A DNA stretch of 64,000 bases from Psychromonas algicola (lineage in GTDB: Bacteria; Pseudomonadota; Gammaproteobacteria; Enterobacterales; Psychromonadaceae), in contig NZ_SNUB01000014.1 of the NCBI RefSeq assembly GCF_004378355.1, positions 1 through 64,000 on the forward strand. The letters run 5' to 3'. Below are positions 45,834 through 55,570 of this stretch, one piece after another (the first letter of the stretch is position 1; each line of letters starts with the position of its first letter). Below the pieces are notes generated by a model that was not told where the DNA came from, did not search any database, and saw nothing but the letters and a program-made list of their open reading frames with translations. A program made the translations under genes and the position numbers.

Positions 45834-45919
45834 ATTTTTGCTGTATTTTAATGGTTTTAATATATCAAAGACTAGTTTTATTAAAACTTGTTTATTTTTG
45901 ATATTGAACAGGTAATCTA

Positions 45920-47032
45920 GTGAAAGTTGCACTTTTAATAAACTCTCTTAGTAATGGGGGGGCAGAGAAGATCGTTGTCGAGCTGATCGAATCTTTATAT
46001 ACTGAAGGGGTAAGTGTTGAGCTAATTTGCATTGAAAAAGACAATTTTCATAAAGTGCATCCTAATATTAAAGTCACGTACCTATCTAACTCTACATTAA
46101 AAAGAAATAGAATAAAGAGTCTTCTTATGACTATTCTTTTGGCTTTTCGCTTAAAAAAGCATATAAAATTAAATAATATTGAGTTGGTACAAAGTCATTT
46201 GTTCCGTTCTTGTTATGTAAACCTTACTGCGAAGTGTTTGTTTAAAAGCTCTCATGTCGTGCAGGTCGTAAATCATAGTATAATAAGTCGCTTAAAGTAT
46301 GAGGGGATTGCCGGAAAAGTAAATCTCATCTTGATAAAACTATTATATTCGTTTGCAGATTTAATCATATCGGTTTCTAATGTAGTGAAGCAAGATATGG
46401 AAAACCTTTTTATGTTTAAGAATAGAAGTGTTGTTATATATAATCCGTTCGATATAACCAAAATTAAAGCGTTGGCTCAAGAGGATATTGTTGAGTTTAA
46501 TTTTAATTTAAATAAAAAATACATTATTAATGTTGGACGATTAATAAAAATAAAGCGTCATTCTGATTTACTGTATGCTCTTGTGTATTTAGATGAGAAT
46601 GTCGAAGTTTTATTTGTAGGATGTGGTCCTGAAAGAGAAGCTTTACAGCGACTTGCTATACAACTAAAAATTATTTCTAGGGTTCATTTTTTAGGGTGGG
46701 TTAGTAACCCATATAAATATATTGCACGAGCAGACATACTCGTGTCAACGTCTGAGAGTGAAAGCTTTGGTAATACTATAGTGGAAGCATTTATTTGTGA
46801 TACTGCTGTTATAAGTAGTGCATGTGGTGGGCCATCTGAAATTATTAGTAAAAATTGCGGTATTTTATTTCCTATTGGGGATGTCAATTCATTAGTGGAT
46901 AGCATCAGAGCTCTCTTAAGTGATTCTGATTTGAAAATTAAAATGCATCAACAATCTAAATTGAGGAAAAATGATTTTTCATTGCCCATTATATTAAAAA
47001 AATACAAAAATATATTACTCAATTTATACTAG
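45920..47032 (+). CDS. Glycosyltransferase family 4
   Basis: A 370-residue GT-B enzyme starting with GTG at 45920. It has the acceptor-side SLSNGGAEKIVVELIE, IINVGRLIKIKRHSDLL at the domain hinge and the donor Glu-x7-Glu motif in STSESESFGNTIVEAFICDTAVISSACGGPSEII. It stands 86 bases after the GT2 gene. The sugar is unknown. Confidence 0.86.
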   Translation: MKVALLINSLSNGGAEKIVVELIESLYTEGVSVELICIEKDNFHKVHPNIKVTYLSNSTLKRNRIKSLLMTILLAFRLKKHIKLNNIELVQSHLFRSCYVNLTAKCLFKSSHVVQVVNHSIISRLKYEGIAGKVNLILIKLLYSFADLIISVSNVVKQDMENLFMFKNRSVVIYNPFDITKIKALAQEDIVEFNFNLNKKYIINVGRLIKIKRHSDLLYALVYLDENVEVLFVGCGPEREALQRLAIQLKIISRVHFLGWVSNPYKYIARADILVSTSESESFGNTIVEAFICDTAVISSACGGPSEIISKNCGILFPIGDVNSLVDSIRALLSDSDLKIKMHQQSKLRKNDFSLPIILKKYKNILLNLY

Positions 47033-47045
47033 CTTTAGGATTAAA

Positions 47046-48050
47046 ATGAAATATCTAGTTACAGGTGCCGCTGGGTTTATTGGTTCATGTGTCGTTGAAA
47101 GACTTTGCGAACAAGGGCATCAGGTCGTTGGTATCGATAATATCAATAATTATTATGATGTAAATCTAAAAGAAGCGCGCTTGAAGCGTGCTGAACATGA
47201 CTTGTTTATATTTATTAAAGTTGATTTGTCAGATCGTGAGTTAATGGCTGCATTATTTATAGAGCACCAATTCGATCGTGTTATTCATTTAGCTGCACAA
47301 GCAGGGGTTCGTTATTCAATTGAAAATCCTATGGCTTATGCCGACTCCAATTTAGTTGGGCACCTGAATATTCTTGAAGGATGTCGACATACGCAAGTGA
47401 AACATCTAGTTTATGCCTCTTCTAGTTCAGTTTATGGCTTGAATGCTAAAGTGCCATTTTCAACCTCAGATTCTGTTGACCATCCTGTATCACTCTATGC
47501 AGCAACTAAAAAATCAAATGAATTAATGGCTCATTCTTATTCTCATCTTTATGATATCCCTACCACTGGACTGCGTTTTTTTACTGTTTACGGTCCTTGG
47601 GGGCGTCCTGATATGGCGCCTTATATTTTTACTAAAAAAATATTAGAGGGAGACACAATTGATATTAACAATAACGGAGATATGTGGAGAGACTTTACAT
47701 ACATTGATGACATCGTTGAAGGGGTTATTCGGGTTGTTGATATAGTGCCTACTAGAAATGATAAATGGACTGTTGAAACTGGTACTCCTGCAACAAGCTC
47801 TGCACCTTACCAGATTTATAATGTCGGGCATGGCAGTCCAATTAACTTAATGAAGTTTATCAGCTCAATTGAAGATGAATTAGGAGTTGAAGCTAAGAAA
47901 AATTTTCGGGGTATGCAGGCTGGTGATGTGTATCAAACGTATGCAGACACTCAAGATCTTTTTGCAATAACTGGTTATAAGCCAGAAGTAAGTGTGGCTG
48001 AAGGTGTTGCTAAATTAGTGGATTGGTATCGAGACTTTTATGAATTGTAA
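47046..48050 (+). CDS. UDP-glucuronate 4-epimerase
   Basis: A 334-residue extended SDR of the GalE-like glucuronate epimerase group: VTGAAGFIGSCVVERL, the typical GIDNINNYYDVNLKEARLK, AAQAGVRYSIENP, YASSSSVYG and YAATKKSNE (Tyr-x3-Lys). It turns UDP-GlcA, supplied by ugd at 55.6 kb, into UDP-GalA. Its stop overlaps the next GT4 by 11 bases. Confidence 0.88.
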   Translation: MKYLVTGAAGFIGSCVVERLCEQGHQVVGIDNINNYYDVNLKEARLKRAEHDLFIFIKVDLSDRELMAALFIEHQFDRVIHLAAQAGVRYSIENPMAYADSNLVGHLNILEGCRHTQVKHLVYASSSSVYGLNAKVPFSTSDSVDHPVSLYAATKKSNELMAHSYSHLYDIPTTGLRFFTVYGPWGRPDMAPYIFTKKILEGDTIDINNNGDMWRDFTYIDDIVEGVIRVVDIVPTRNDKWTVETGTPATSSAPYQIYNVGHGSPINLMKFISSIEDELGVEAKKNFRGMQAGDVYQTYADTQDLFAITGYKPEVSVAEGVAKLVDWYRDFYEL

Positions 48051-49191
48051 GAAAATCGCTTTTGTCGTTAATGTTGATTGGTTTTTTATTTCTCATCGAC
48101 TGCCAATTGCCTTAGCTGCGATTAAAAGCGGATATGAAGTTCATCTAATATGCAAAGATACGGGGAAGCTAGATACACTTATAGATTATGGGATTAATGT
48201 TCATGATATCAACTTCTCTCGAAGTGGTGGAGCGTTAATTAATGAAATCAAATCATTATTTATTTTAAGAAAATTGTTTAAAGATATTACTCCCGATATT
48301 GTGCATGCAGTTACAATACAACCTGTACTTTATTCTGGTTTAGTTTTACATTCTTTACGTGTTAAGCCTAGTTTTGTAGCCGCCATTTCAGGCCTTGGCT
48401 ATGTTTTTTCTGCTAATAGTTTTCGTGCTAAATTAACCAAATATTTTGTATCATTCTTTTATAAATTAGCTTTTCTCCACAAGCGTAAGGTTGCTATTTT
48501 TCAGAATACTAATGATGAAAATATTTTATCTTTAGTAACCAATTTATCTTACCATGAGAAAGTACTAATCAAAGGATCTGGTGCAGATCTTGATACTTAT
48601 CTATATTGTAAAGAGCCAGAGACTGGGCCTATTAAAATTGTTATGGCTTGTCGGTTACTTAAAGAAAAAGGGGTTTATGAATTTATTGAGGCTGCTAAAG
48701 TCGTTCTTCAAAATGTTGATAATGTAGAGTTTCTTCTTGCAGGCACTCCTGATTTAGCTAATCCTAATAGTGTTTCTCAAACTGAATTAAATGCTTGGAG
48801 TGATGAAGGCGTTGTTACTTTGCTAGGACATTGTGATGATATTCCTAAATGTTTTAGAGAATCTCATATTATTACTATGCCATCATATTATGGTGAGGGT
48901 GTTCCTAAAGTATTAATTGAAGCTGCGGCTTGTGGACGTCCAATTGTTACAACAGATAATCCTGGTTGTCGTGATTCTGTTATTCCTGATATAACAGGTA
49001 AATTAGTACCTATAAAAAATGCTAAAAGTTTAGCTGAAGCGTTTTTGGAATTGATTTCAGAACCTGCTATGAGATTATCTATGGGAGAGAAAGCCCGCTT
49101 ATATGCCGAAGAAGAGTTTGATGTAAAATATGTGGTAGAGAAACATTTAAATTTATACTCTCAACAGATGCAGGTTATTAGTTCAATATGA
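48040..49191 (+). CDS. Glycosyltransferase family 4 (PglA-like)
   Basis: A 383-residue GT-B enzyme with IAFVVNVDWFFISHRLPIALAA at the start, SGLGYVFS after the N-terminal core, MACRLLKEKGVYEFIEAA at the hinge and YGEGVPKVLIEAAACGRPIVTTDNPGCRD as the donor motif. These features resemble PglA/WbnH-type enzymes that add the second sugar to a lipid-linked N-acetyl-dideoxy sugar. It sits directly before the reductase and the initiating transferase, consistent with acting as the second transferase. It overlaps both neighbours. Confidence 0.85.
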   Translation: MNCKKIAFVVNVDWFFISHRLPIALAAIKSGYEVHLICKDTGKLDTLIDYGINVHDINFSRSGGALINEIKSLFILRKLFKDITPDIVHAVTIQPVLYSGLVLHSLRVKPSFVAAISGLGYVFSANSFRAKLTKYFVSFFYKLAFLHKRKVAIFQNTNDENILSLVTNLSYHEKVLIKGSGADLDTYLYCKEPETGPIKIVMACRLLKEKGVYEFIEAAKVVLQNVDNVEFLLAGTPDLANPNSVSQTELNAWSDEGVVTLLGHCDDIPKCFRESHIITMPSYYGEGVPKVLIEAAACGRPIVTTDNPGCRDSVIPDITGKLVPIKNAKSLAEAFLELISEPAMRLSMGEKARLYAEEEFDVKYVVEKHLNLYSQQMQVISSI

Positions 49192-50138
49192 GTATATTAA
49201 TTACAGGCGTAACTGGTTTTTTAGGTCAGGCGTTAATAAATAAAGTTCCTTCAAATAATCTTAAGGTTTTAAGCCGAAAACCGTTAGAATCAGAAAATTT
49301 AAATTATTACTATGGCGTTATTGATAAACAATCTGTTTATCAAGATGCGTTAATAGATGTGGAAGTTGTAATTCACTGTGCTGCTCGAGTACATGTTATG
49401 AACGATGCAGTAAGTTCTCCTCTAGAAGCATTTCGAAATGTTAATACTTATGGCACATTAAATCTTGCTCAACAAGCCGCTGAGACAGGCGTTAAACGTT
49501 TTATTTTTATCAGTTCAATCAAGGTTAATGGTGAATCTAGTGAATTAGGTTTTCCTTTTAAACCTGATGATAAGTTTATGCCAGCGGATCCTTATGCTTT
49601 AAGTAAATATGAAGCTGAAGTTGGATTAAGAAAAATTGCAACAGAAACTGGGATGGAGGTTGTTATTATCCGTCCTCCCTTGGTATATGGTCCTGGTGTT
49701 AAAGCTAATTTTGCCTCTATGATGAAGTGGGTTCATAAAGGTATTCCTTTGCCATTAGGCGGTATTAAAAATAACTTACGTAGTTTAGTTAGCGTCGATA
49801 ATTTAGTCGATTTGATTATTACTTGTATTGATCACCCTAAAGCAGCTAATCACACTTTTTTAGTGTCGGATGATCAAGACTTATCGACAACGGATTTATT
49901 GCAAAATATGGCTTTAGCATTGAATGTTAAAAGTAAATTGATATCTATCGCTCCCTCTTGGTTTGTTCTCGCTGCTAAATTGATTGCTAAACCTGCTATA
50001 TCTGTTCGATTATGTGGTTCTTTACAGTTAGATATTTCTAAAACTAAAGAGTTGTTAAACTGGAAACCTCCCTACAGCGCAGCTGAGTGCATGAAGAAAA
50101 CAGCAGATGCTTTTATTCAATCTAATGGTGATTTTTAA
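49188..50138 (+). CDS. NAD-dependent reductase/epimerase, probable UDP-QuiNAc 4-reductase (WbpV/WreQ-like)
   Basis: A 316-residue SDR with ITGVTGFLGQALI, HCAARVHVMND, SSIKVNGE and YALSKYEAE (Tyr-x3-Lys). The HxAARVHVM stretch and the position before a monotopic transferase and a WbpM-like dehydratase match the 4-keto reductases that complete UDP-N-acetylquinovosamine. UDP-glucose 4-epimerase is the alternative name for such genes. ATGA overlap with the preceding GT4. Confidence 0.75.
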   Translation: MSILITGVTGFLGQALINKVPSNNLKVLSRKPLESENLNYYYGVIDKQSVYQDALIDVEVVIHCAARVHVMNDAVSSPLEAFRNVNTYGTLNLAQQAAETGVKRFIFISSIKVNGESSELGFPFKPDDKFMPADPYALSKYEAEVGLRKIATETGMEVVIIRPPLVYGPGVKANFASMMKWVHKGIPLPLGGIKNNLRSLVSVDNLVDLIITCIDHPKAANHTFLVSDDQDLSTTDLLQNMALALNVKSKLISIAPSWFVLAAKLIAKPAISVRLCGSLQLDISKTKELLNWKPPYSAAECMKKTADAFIQSNGDF

Positions 50139-50141
50139 CAT

Positions 50142-50702
50142 ATGACTCATTTTATTATCCGTTTTTTCGATTTTTTAATGGCCTTCTTCGGCTTACTTGT
50201 TACTTTTCCAATTCTCTTAATTGTTACTTTGATTGGCTATTTTGATACTGGCTCTCCTATTTTCATTCAAGAACGAGTAGGTAAAAATAAAAAACCATTT
50301 AAGCTTATTAAATTCCGTACCATGTCTGTTGATACACAGTCTGTTGCGAGCCATTTAGCTAGTACTACCTCTATTACTAAGTTAGGATCATTTTTACGAA
50401 AGTCTAAACTCGATGAGTTACCTCAGTTAATTAATGTGTTAAAAGGTGAAATGAGTTTTGTTGGACCTCGTCCTAACTTGTTTAATCAAGATGAACTCAT
50501 TACTGAGCGTTCGGAGCGTGGAGTCTATAATGTACTTCCGGGCATAACAGGGCTAGCGCAAGTGAATAACATTGATATGTCGACACCAGAGTTGTTGGCT
50601 AAAAAAGATCAAGAAATGATCGAATCTTTAACTGTTCAATTATATTTTAGGTACATTTTTTTAACTGTAACTGGAAGTGGCACTGGTGATGCAATTAAAT
50701 AA
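50142..50702 (+). CDS. Initiating sugar phosphate transferase (monotopic PGT, PglC/WcaJ-C type)
   Basis: A 186-residue phosphoglycosyl transferase. An N-terminal hydrophobic re-entrant helix (FFDFLMAFFGLLVTFPILLIV) is followed by SPIFIQERVGKNKKPFKLIKFRTM, LRKSKLDELPQLINVLKGEMSFVGPRP (catalytic Asp-Glu) and PGITGLAQVN. The small single-domain form acts on UDP-linked dideoxy-HexNAc in PglC-like systems. It starts 4 bases after the reductase, so it probably loads the first sugar (perhaps QuiNAc) on undecaprenyl phosphate. Confidence 0.9.
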   Translation: MTHFIIRFFDFLMAFFGLLVTFPILLIVTLIGYFDTGSPIFIQERVGKNKKPFKLIKFRTMSVDTQSVASHLASTTSITKLGSFLRKSKLDELPQLINVLKGEMSFVGPRPNLFNQDELITERSERGVYNVLPGITGLAQVNNIDMSTPELLAKKDQEMIESLTVQLYFRYIFLTVTGSGTGDAIK

Positions 50703-50907
50703 ATGACTTTTAAAGTAATAAATCTGGTTGCAATATAAGCTTTTCTATTTATTGGGTTAGCAATTTCTTTGTTTTTTATTTAAACCTCATTCTGCTTTTA
50801 TGTGAAAACGATCTATAATGTAATTGATTTTTAATATCTTTTTTATGTTACTTTTACTGAAGTTTATGCTCAATTTCTTATCTCCTGTTTAGTTGTGATT
50901 ATAAAAT

Positions 50908-52833
50908 ATGAAATATATTAATAAAGTCTGTCAATTATCTCGTTCTCATAAACGCCTCATCAGTTTATTCATTGATTCTTTATTCATTTGTATTGCCTTT
51001 TATTTTTCTTTTTGGGTTCGATTAGGTGAATTTATTGGATTTATGGATGTTGAGAATACTTATGCTTTGATTGGGACACTGGTACTTACCTTATTTATTT
51101 TTGTGCGGTTAGGTTTGTACCGTGCAATTTTACGTTATCTTACTTTTCATGCTTTATTTGTTATCTTGGTTGGAGCGTTATGCTCTGCTGTTATTTTGTC
51201 TTTTTGTTCTTTTTATTTACAAGCTGGAATTCCTCGAACTGTTCCTATTATTTACTTTGCTTTCTTATCTCTACTTTGTGGTGGGTCTCGTTTAATTGTT
51301 CGTACTTTGGTTGCTCAAGGAAATAAAAAAGGACAAGAGTGCATTTTGATATATGGCGCTGGAAGTGCAGGTCGTCAATTAGCTCAGTCTTTAAAATCTT
51401 CAGAAGAATACCGAACCGCGGCTTTCATTGATACTGATACGACTTTGATTGGTACAATTATTCAAGGCCTTACGGTTCGAGATTTAACAGAAATCGATGC
51501 TTTAATAGCAAAGCATAATATAAAGAAAATATTTTTAGCTGTGCCTAGCGCGTCACGATCTCGTCGTAAAGAGATTATTAATTCATTGGTCCATTTTCGT
51601 GTAGAGGTTCTAAGTGTCCCCTCTATGGAAGATATTGTGTCAGGAAAGGCCAATATCGATCAGCTAGAAGATGTTGCTATTGAAGATTTATTAGGGAGAG
51701 ATCCTGTTTCTCCACAACAGGTATTACTTGAAGCAAATATAAAAAATAAAGTCGTTATGGTAACTGGCGCTGGCGGGTCAATAGGTTCTGAATTATGTCG
51801 CCAAATTATACAAGAACAACCTACCACTATCATTTTATTTGAACGTTCAGAGTTTGCTTTGTATAAAATAGACAAAGAGTTAGCAGAGATTAATACAAAG
51901 CTGTCTGTAAAAGTAAAAATAGTTCCTTTGTTAGGTTGCGCACAAAATGTTAAGCGCTTAACAACAGTGATGACTACGTTTAAAGTGAACACTGTTTACC
52001 ATGCTGCAGCTTATAAACATGTGCCTTTAGTTGAGTTTAATGCAGCAGAAGGTATTTGTAATAATGTATTTGGTACTTACCATACTGCAAAAGCCGCTAT
52101 TGCTAGTCATGTTGAATCTTTTGTTTTAATTTCGACAGACAAAGCCGTTCGTCCAACCAATGTTATGGGGACAACAAAGCGCCTTGCTGAGTTAGGCCTG
52201 CAAGCACTTGCGGCAGAAGAAGCTTTGAAGCCACAAGGTACTCGTTTTTGTATGGTTCGCTTTGGTAATGTCCTAGGTTCATCTGGCTCAGTTATCCCAT
52301 TGTTTAAAAAACAAATTCAAAGTGGCGGTCCTTTAACTATCACTCATCCTGATATTACTCGCTTTTTTATGACAATCCCGGAAGCAGCACAACTTGTTAT
52401 CCAAGCAGGTGCAATGGGGAAGGGCGGGGATGTGTTTGTATTAGATATGGGGGAACCTGTTAAAATCACTGATTTAGCTGAAAATTTAATTAAATTATCT
52501 GGGCTCGAAATTAAAAGTGAAGAAAATCCTCTTGGTGATATTGAAATTCAATTTACTGGCTTACGTCCAGGTGAAAAACTATATGAAGAGTTATTAATTG
52601 GGGAAAGTGTTAGTCAAACCGCACATGGTAGAATAATGACTGCCAATGAATCATTTTTGCCTTTAAAAGAATATGAGGAAATACTAGCAAAACTGGATGG
52701 TGTTTGTAGTAATTTTGAACATGATTTAATTCGCGATATTTTATTATCAACACCTACTGGTTTTAACCCAACTGATGGTATTGGAGATTTAGTCTGGAAT
52801 GAAAAGATTGATGCTTTAAAAATAAAAATTTAG
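50908..52833 (+). CDS. Membrane-bound UDP-GlcNAc 4,6-dehydratase (WbpM/PglF family)
   Basis: A 641-residue protein: four N-terminal spans (about 15-125), a CoA-binding-like Rossmann domain (about 145-255) and a C-terminal SDR (about 285-590) with VMVTGAGGSIGSELCRQI, AAAYKHVPLVE, STDKAVRPTNVMGTTKR (Met-x3-Lys instead of Tyr-x3-Lys, normal for this family) and VRFGNVLGSSGSVIPLF. It makes the 4-keto-6-deoxy intermediate that the 49.2 kb reductase can turn into UDP-QuiNAc. A 205-base gap precedes it; TATAAT at 50814-50819 may be a -10 element. Confidence 0.92.
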   Translation: MKYINKVCQLSRSHKRLISLFIDSLFICIAFYFSFWVRLGEFIGFMDVENTYALIGTLVLTLFIFVRLGLYRAILRYLTFHALFVILVGALCSAVILSFCSFYLQAGIPRTVPIIYFAFLSLLCGGSRLIVRTLVAQGNKKGQECILIYGAGSAGRQLAQSLKSSEEYRTAAFIDTDTTLIGTIIQGLTVRDLTEIDALIAKHNIKKIFLAVPSASRSRRKEIINSLVHFRVEVLSVPSMEDIVSGKANIDQLEDVAIEDLLGRDPVSPQQVLLEANIKNKVVMVTGAGGSIGSELCRQIIQEQPTTIILFERSEFALYKIDKELAEINTKLSVKVKIVPLLGCAQNVKRLTTVMTTFKVNTVYHAAAYKHVPLVEFNAAEGICNNVFGTYHTAKAAIASHVESFVLISTDKAVRPTNVMGTTKRLAELGLQALAAEEALKPQGTRFCMVRFGNVLGSSGSVIPLFKKQIQSGGPLTITHPDITRFFMTIPEAAQLVIQAGAMGKGGDVFVLDMGEPVKITDLAENLIKLSGLEIKSEENPLGDIEIQFTGLRPGEKLYEELLIGESVSQTAHGRIMTANESFLPLKEYEEILAKLDGVCSNFEHDLIRDILLSTPTGFNPTDGIGDLVWNEKIDALKIKI

Positions 52834-53030
52834 ATGAATATTTATTTAAGATCTATTCGGTGATTTTATTATTTTCTGGGAAAATTTCTTTTTATATCAC
52901 TCTTGAATTCAAGTCATAACTAAATTGAATTTTTGCTATTTAATTGAATAATTAAACTTTTCTGATTTAGAATCTCGCCGTTATTATTCTTAGCTACTGT
53001 TAATATAAGATTAAATTTTCGGAGGTCGTT

Positions 53031-54404
53031 ATGGAAATACTTCATCATGGCGCTGTTAATGGAGTTACTGGATCTTGCCATCAGTTGGTGATTGATGAAC
53101 ATAATAGTTTATTGGTTGATTGCGGGTTGTTTCAAGGTGCTGATATCACTGAGCATAATGAAAATGATGTGTTATCTATCGAATTTGATATCACGACTGT
53201 TAAGGCTTTGTTGGTGACGCATTGTCATATTGATCATGTTGGTCGAATTCCTTATTTATTAGCCGTTGGATTTAAAGGGCCTATCATTGCTACGGAAGCG
53301 ACTGCTGCTTTGTTGCCTATGGTCATTGAAGATGCTTTGAAAGTGGGTGTGACACGTAACCAATCTATTATTAAAGCTTGTTTATCTAGACTAAAAGAAC
53401 AACTTATCGCGGTACCTTATAAACAATGGTTAAGCATTCCTTTACATGGTCCTTTTTCGACAAAAGTAAAGTTTCAGCCTGCAGGTCATATTCTAGGATC
53501 TGCTTATATAGAAGTGGATATTAAAACTGTTTCAGCGAAAGCAAAGCGAGTTGTATTTTCAGGCGATCTTGGTGCAACTTATTCTCCTTTGCTTGCTTCC
53601 CCTAAAAGCCCTTATAAAGCCGATGTGGTTGTGATTGAAAGTACTTATGGTGATAAGAATCATGAAGGGCGGCGTGAACGTAGTAAACGGTTAGAAAAGG
53701 TACTCATTAAAGCTATCTCTGACAATGGTGTTGTTATTATTCCCGCTTTTAGTATTGGGCGTACACAAGAGTTGCTTTACGAGCTTGAGCAAATTATTTC
53801 CCATGCTAAATTCAAAAAATTAGCCGATATCGAAGTGATTGTTGATTCGCCTATGGCAGCCAAGTTCACTGAATATTATGAAGCATTTCAAAAACTCTGG
53901 GATGCGGAAGCTAAAGGGCGATTAAAACAAGGACGTCATCCTTTAGATTTTGAAAGCTTGTATACGGTTGATACGCACCAAGAGCACCTTCAGGTGATAG
54001 ATTATCTTGCTAAGCGAGACAAACCCGCAATTGTGATTGCCGCTAGTGGCATGTGTACTGGCGGTCGTGTTGTTAATTATTTAAAGCGGTTTATTGATGA
54101 CCCAAAAGCTGATGTGTTATTTGTTGGTTATCAAGCGAAGGGGACCTTAGGGCAACAGATTCAACATTATGGACCACACGGTGGTTATGCTATTATTGAT
54201 GGGGATAAGTTAACAATCAAAGCCGGTATACATACGATTTCAGGTTACTCGGCACATGCTGATCAAGCTAATTTACTTAATTTTATTAAACGTATTCGCT
54301 ATCAACCCGAGAAAGTGATTATTGTGCATGGCGATGAGCAAGCAAAACAAGCATTAGCCAATAAATTACAGCAGCAAGGTCTAAATGTTGATATTCCTTG
54401 TTAA
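53031..54404 (+). CDS. MBL-fold / beta-CASP RNA nuclease family protein
   Basis: A 457-residue metallo-beta-lactamase protein with beta-CASP and RMMBL parts. Metal motifs: THCHIDHVGRIPYL (HxHxDH), PAGHILGSAY (His), FSGDLG (Asp). beta-CASP elements include ESTYGDKNHEGR, IPAFSIGRTQELLYEL, VDSPMA, ASGMCTGGRV and a final SGYSAHADQANLL with VHGDEQA. Family members are RNA endo/exonucleases of the YSH1/CPSF73 type. GGAGG precedes the ATG. It interrupts the sugar genes and pairs with the DHH gene downstream. Confidence 0.9.
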   Translation: MEILHHGAVNGVTGSCHQLVIDEHNSLLVDCGLFQGADITEHNENDVLSIEFDITTVKALLVTHCHIDHVGRIPYLLAVGFKGPIIATEATAALLPMVIEDALKVGVTRNQSIIKACLSRLKEQLIAVPYKQWLSIPLHGPFSTKVKFQPAGHILGSAYIEVDIKTVSAKAKRVVFSGDLGATYSPLLASPKSPYKADVVVIESTYGDKNHEGRRERSKRLEKVLIKAISDNGVVIIPAFSIGRTQELLYELEQIISHAKFKKLADIEVIVDSPMAAKFTEYYEAFQKLWDAEAKGRLKQGRHPLDFESLYTVDTHQEHLQVIDYLAKRDKPAIVIAASGMCTGGRVVNYLKRFIDDPKADVLFVGYQAKGTLGQQIQHYGPHGGYAIIDGDKLTIKAGIHTISGYSAHADQANLLNFIKRIRYQPEKVIIVHGDEQAKQALANKLQQQGLNVDIPC

Positions 54405-54522
54405 CGGTTTCTTACTTTCTTAGATTTTGGTTTGATGGTGGGGTACAATTAAAAGATTGTTTCTACTACATTTTTATTTGTTAATCTATTTTTTGCTCTT
54501 GGCTCGAATTATAAAGGTTTTT

Positions 54523-55482
54523 ATGCATTACGATATTTTCAATGGCGATGCTGATGGCATTATTTCATTACTACAATTGCGTTTATCTTCTCCTCTAACC
54601 TCTACGCTTGTGACAGGGGTAAAACGTAATATTCAATTATTACAGACTATTTCAGTTAATGCTGAAGATAGCGTGACCGTGTTAGATATTTCTATGGAAA
54701 AAAATATCGAGGCATTATTGAGCTCTCTTAATAGCGGTGCGACTGTATTTTATGCCGATCACCATCGAGCTGGAGATATTCCTCAACATAAAAATTTAAC
54801 GGCCTTAATTGATTTAGATGCTAATACCTGTACTGCGTTAATTGTTGATAAGCATTTAAAAGGAGAATTTCACGATTGGGCTATTTGTGCGGCTTATGGT
54901 GATAATTTAATTGCTAAAGCCGATGCCTTATCTGCTGCTGCCGGCCATACAAAAGAACAATCTGTGTTATTAAAAGAGTTAGGTACATTAATTAATTACA
55001 ATGGCTATGGGGCGAATGTTGCTGATTTACATTTTGACCCGGCTGATTTGTATCAGGCTTTATTAGCTTATGCGAGTCCATTTGATGTTTTTGAAGATAA
55101 GTTGTCGCCTTTTTATCAATTACAAACGGCTTATCAAGAAGATCTAGAAAAAGCGTTAGCAATTCCTGCGTTACACCAAAGTGATTTACTTAAAGTTTTT
55201 GAATTACCTGATGAAAAGTGGTCTCGTCGTATCAGTGGGGTCTATGGCAATTTATTAGCAAACCAAGAGCCAAATAGTGCATTTACAGTTTTAACTAAAA
55301 ATACACAGGGTGGTTATTTAGTTTCTTTGCGTGCACCCTTGAATAACAAGCAAGGCGCTGGTGAACTTTGTAGTCAATTTGAAACGGGTGGTGGAAGAGC
55401 AGCAGCTGCTGGAGTTAACCATTTGCCTACTACTTTATTACAGCCGTTTATTGATGTTGTCGAAGCCTATTATCATGATTAA
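54523..55482 (+). CDS. DHH/DHHA1-family phosphoesterase
   Basis: A 319-residue protein starting at ATG 54523 (AAGG 7 bases upstream; a longer frame to 54457 adds only a hydrophobic stretch without a start signal). DHH motifs are NGDADGIISLLQL (Asp-x-Asp), VLDISM and YADHHRAGD (Asp-His-His). The C-terminal GGGRAAAAG is the DHHA1 substrate loop. Relatives include RecJ, NrnA and cyclic-dinucleotide phosphodiesterases, so nanoRNA or a related phosphodiester is the likely substrate. It follows the beta-CASP gene, suggesting a two-step RNA decay pair. Confidence 0.85.
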   Translation: MHYDIFNGDADGIISLLQLRLSSPLTSTLVTGVKRNIQLLQTISVNAEDSVTVLDISMEKNIEALLSSLNSGATVFYADHHRAGDIPQHKNLTALIDLDANTCTALIVDKHLKGEFHDWAICAAYGDNLIAKADALSAAAGHTKEQSVLLKELGTLINYNGYGANVADLHFDPADLYQALLAYASPFDVFEDKLSPFYQLQTAYQEDLEKALAIPALHQSDLLKVFELPDEKWSRRISGVYGNLLANQEPNSAFTVLTKNTQGGYLVSLRAPLNNKQGAGELCSQFETGGGRAAAAGVNHLPTTLLQPFIDVVEAYYHD

Positions 55483-55570
55483 TAAATAAAATAATGACTT
55501 TGCTATTCTTAAGTAAGAAAGTCAGCGTATAATATTTGGATCACTTACATTGCCATGATGAGATATTAAA

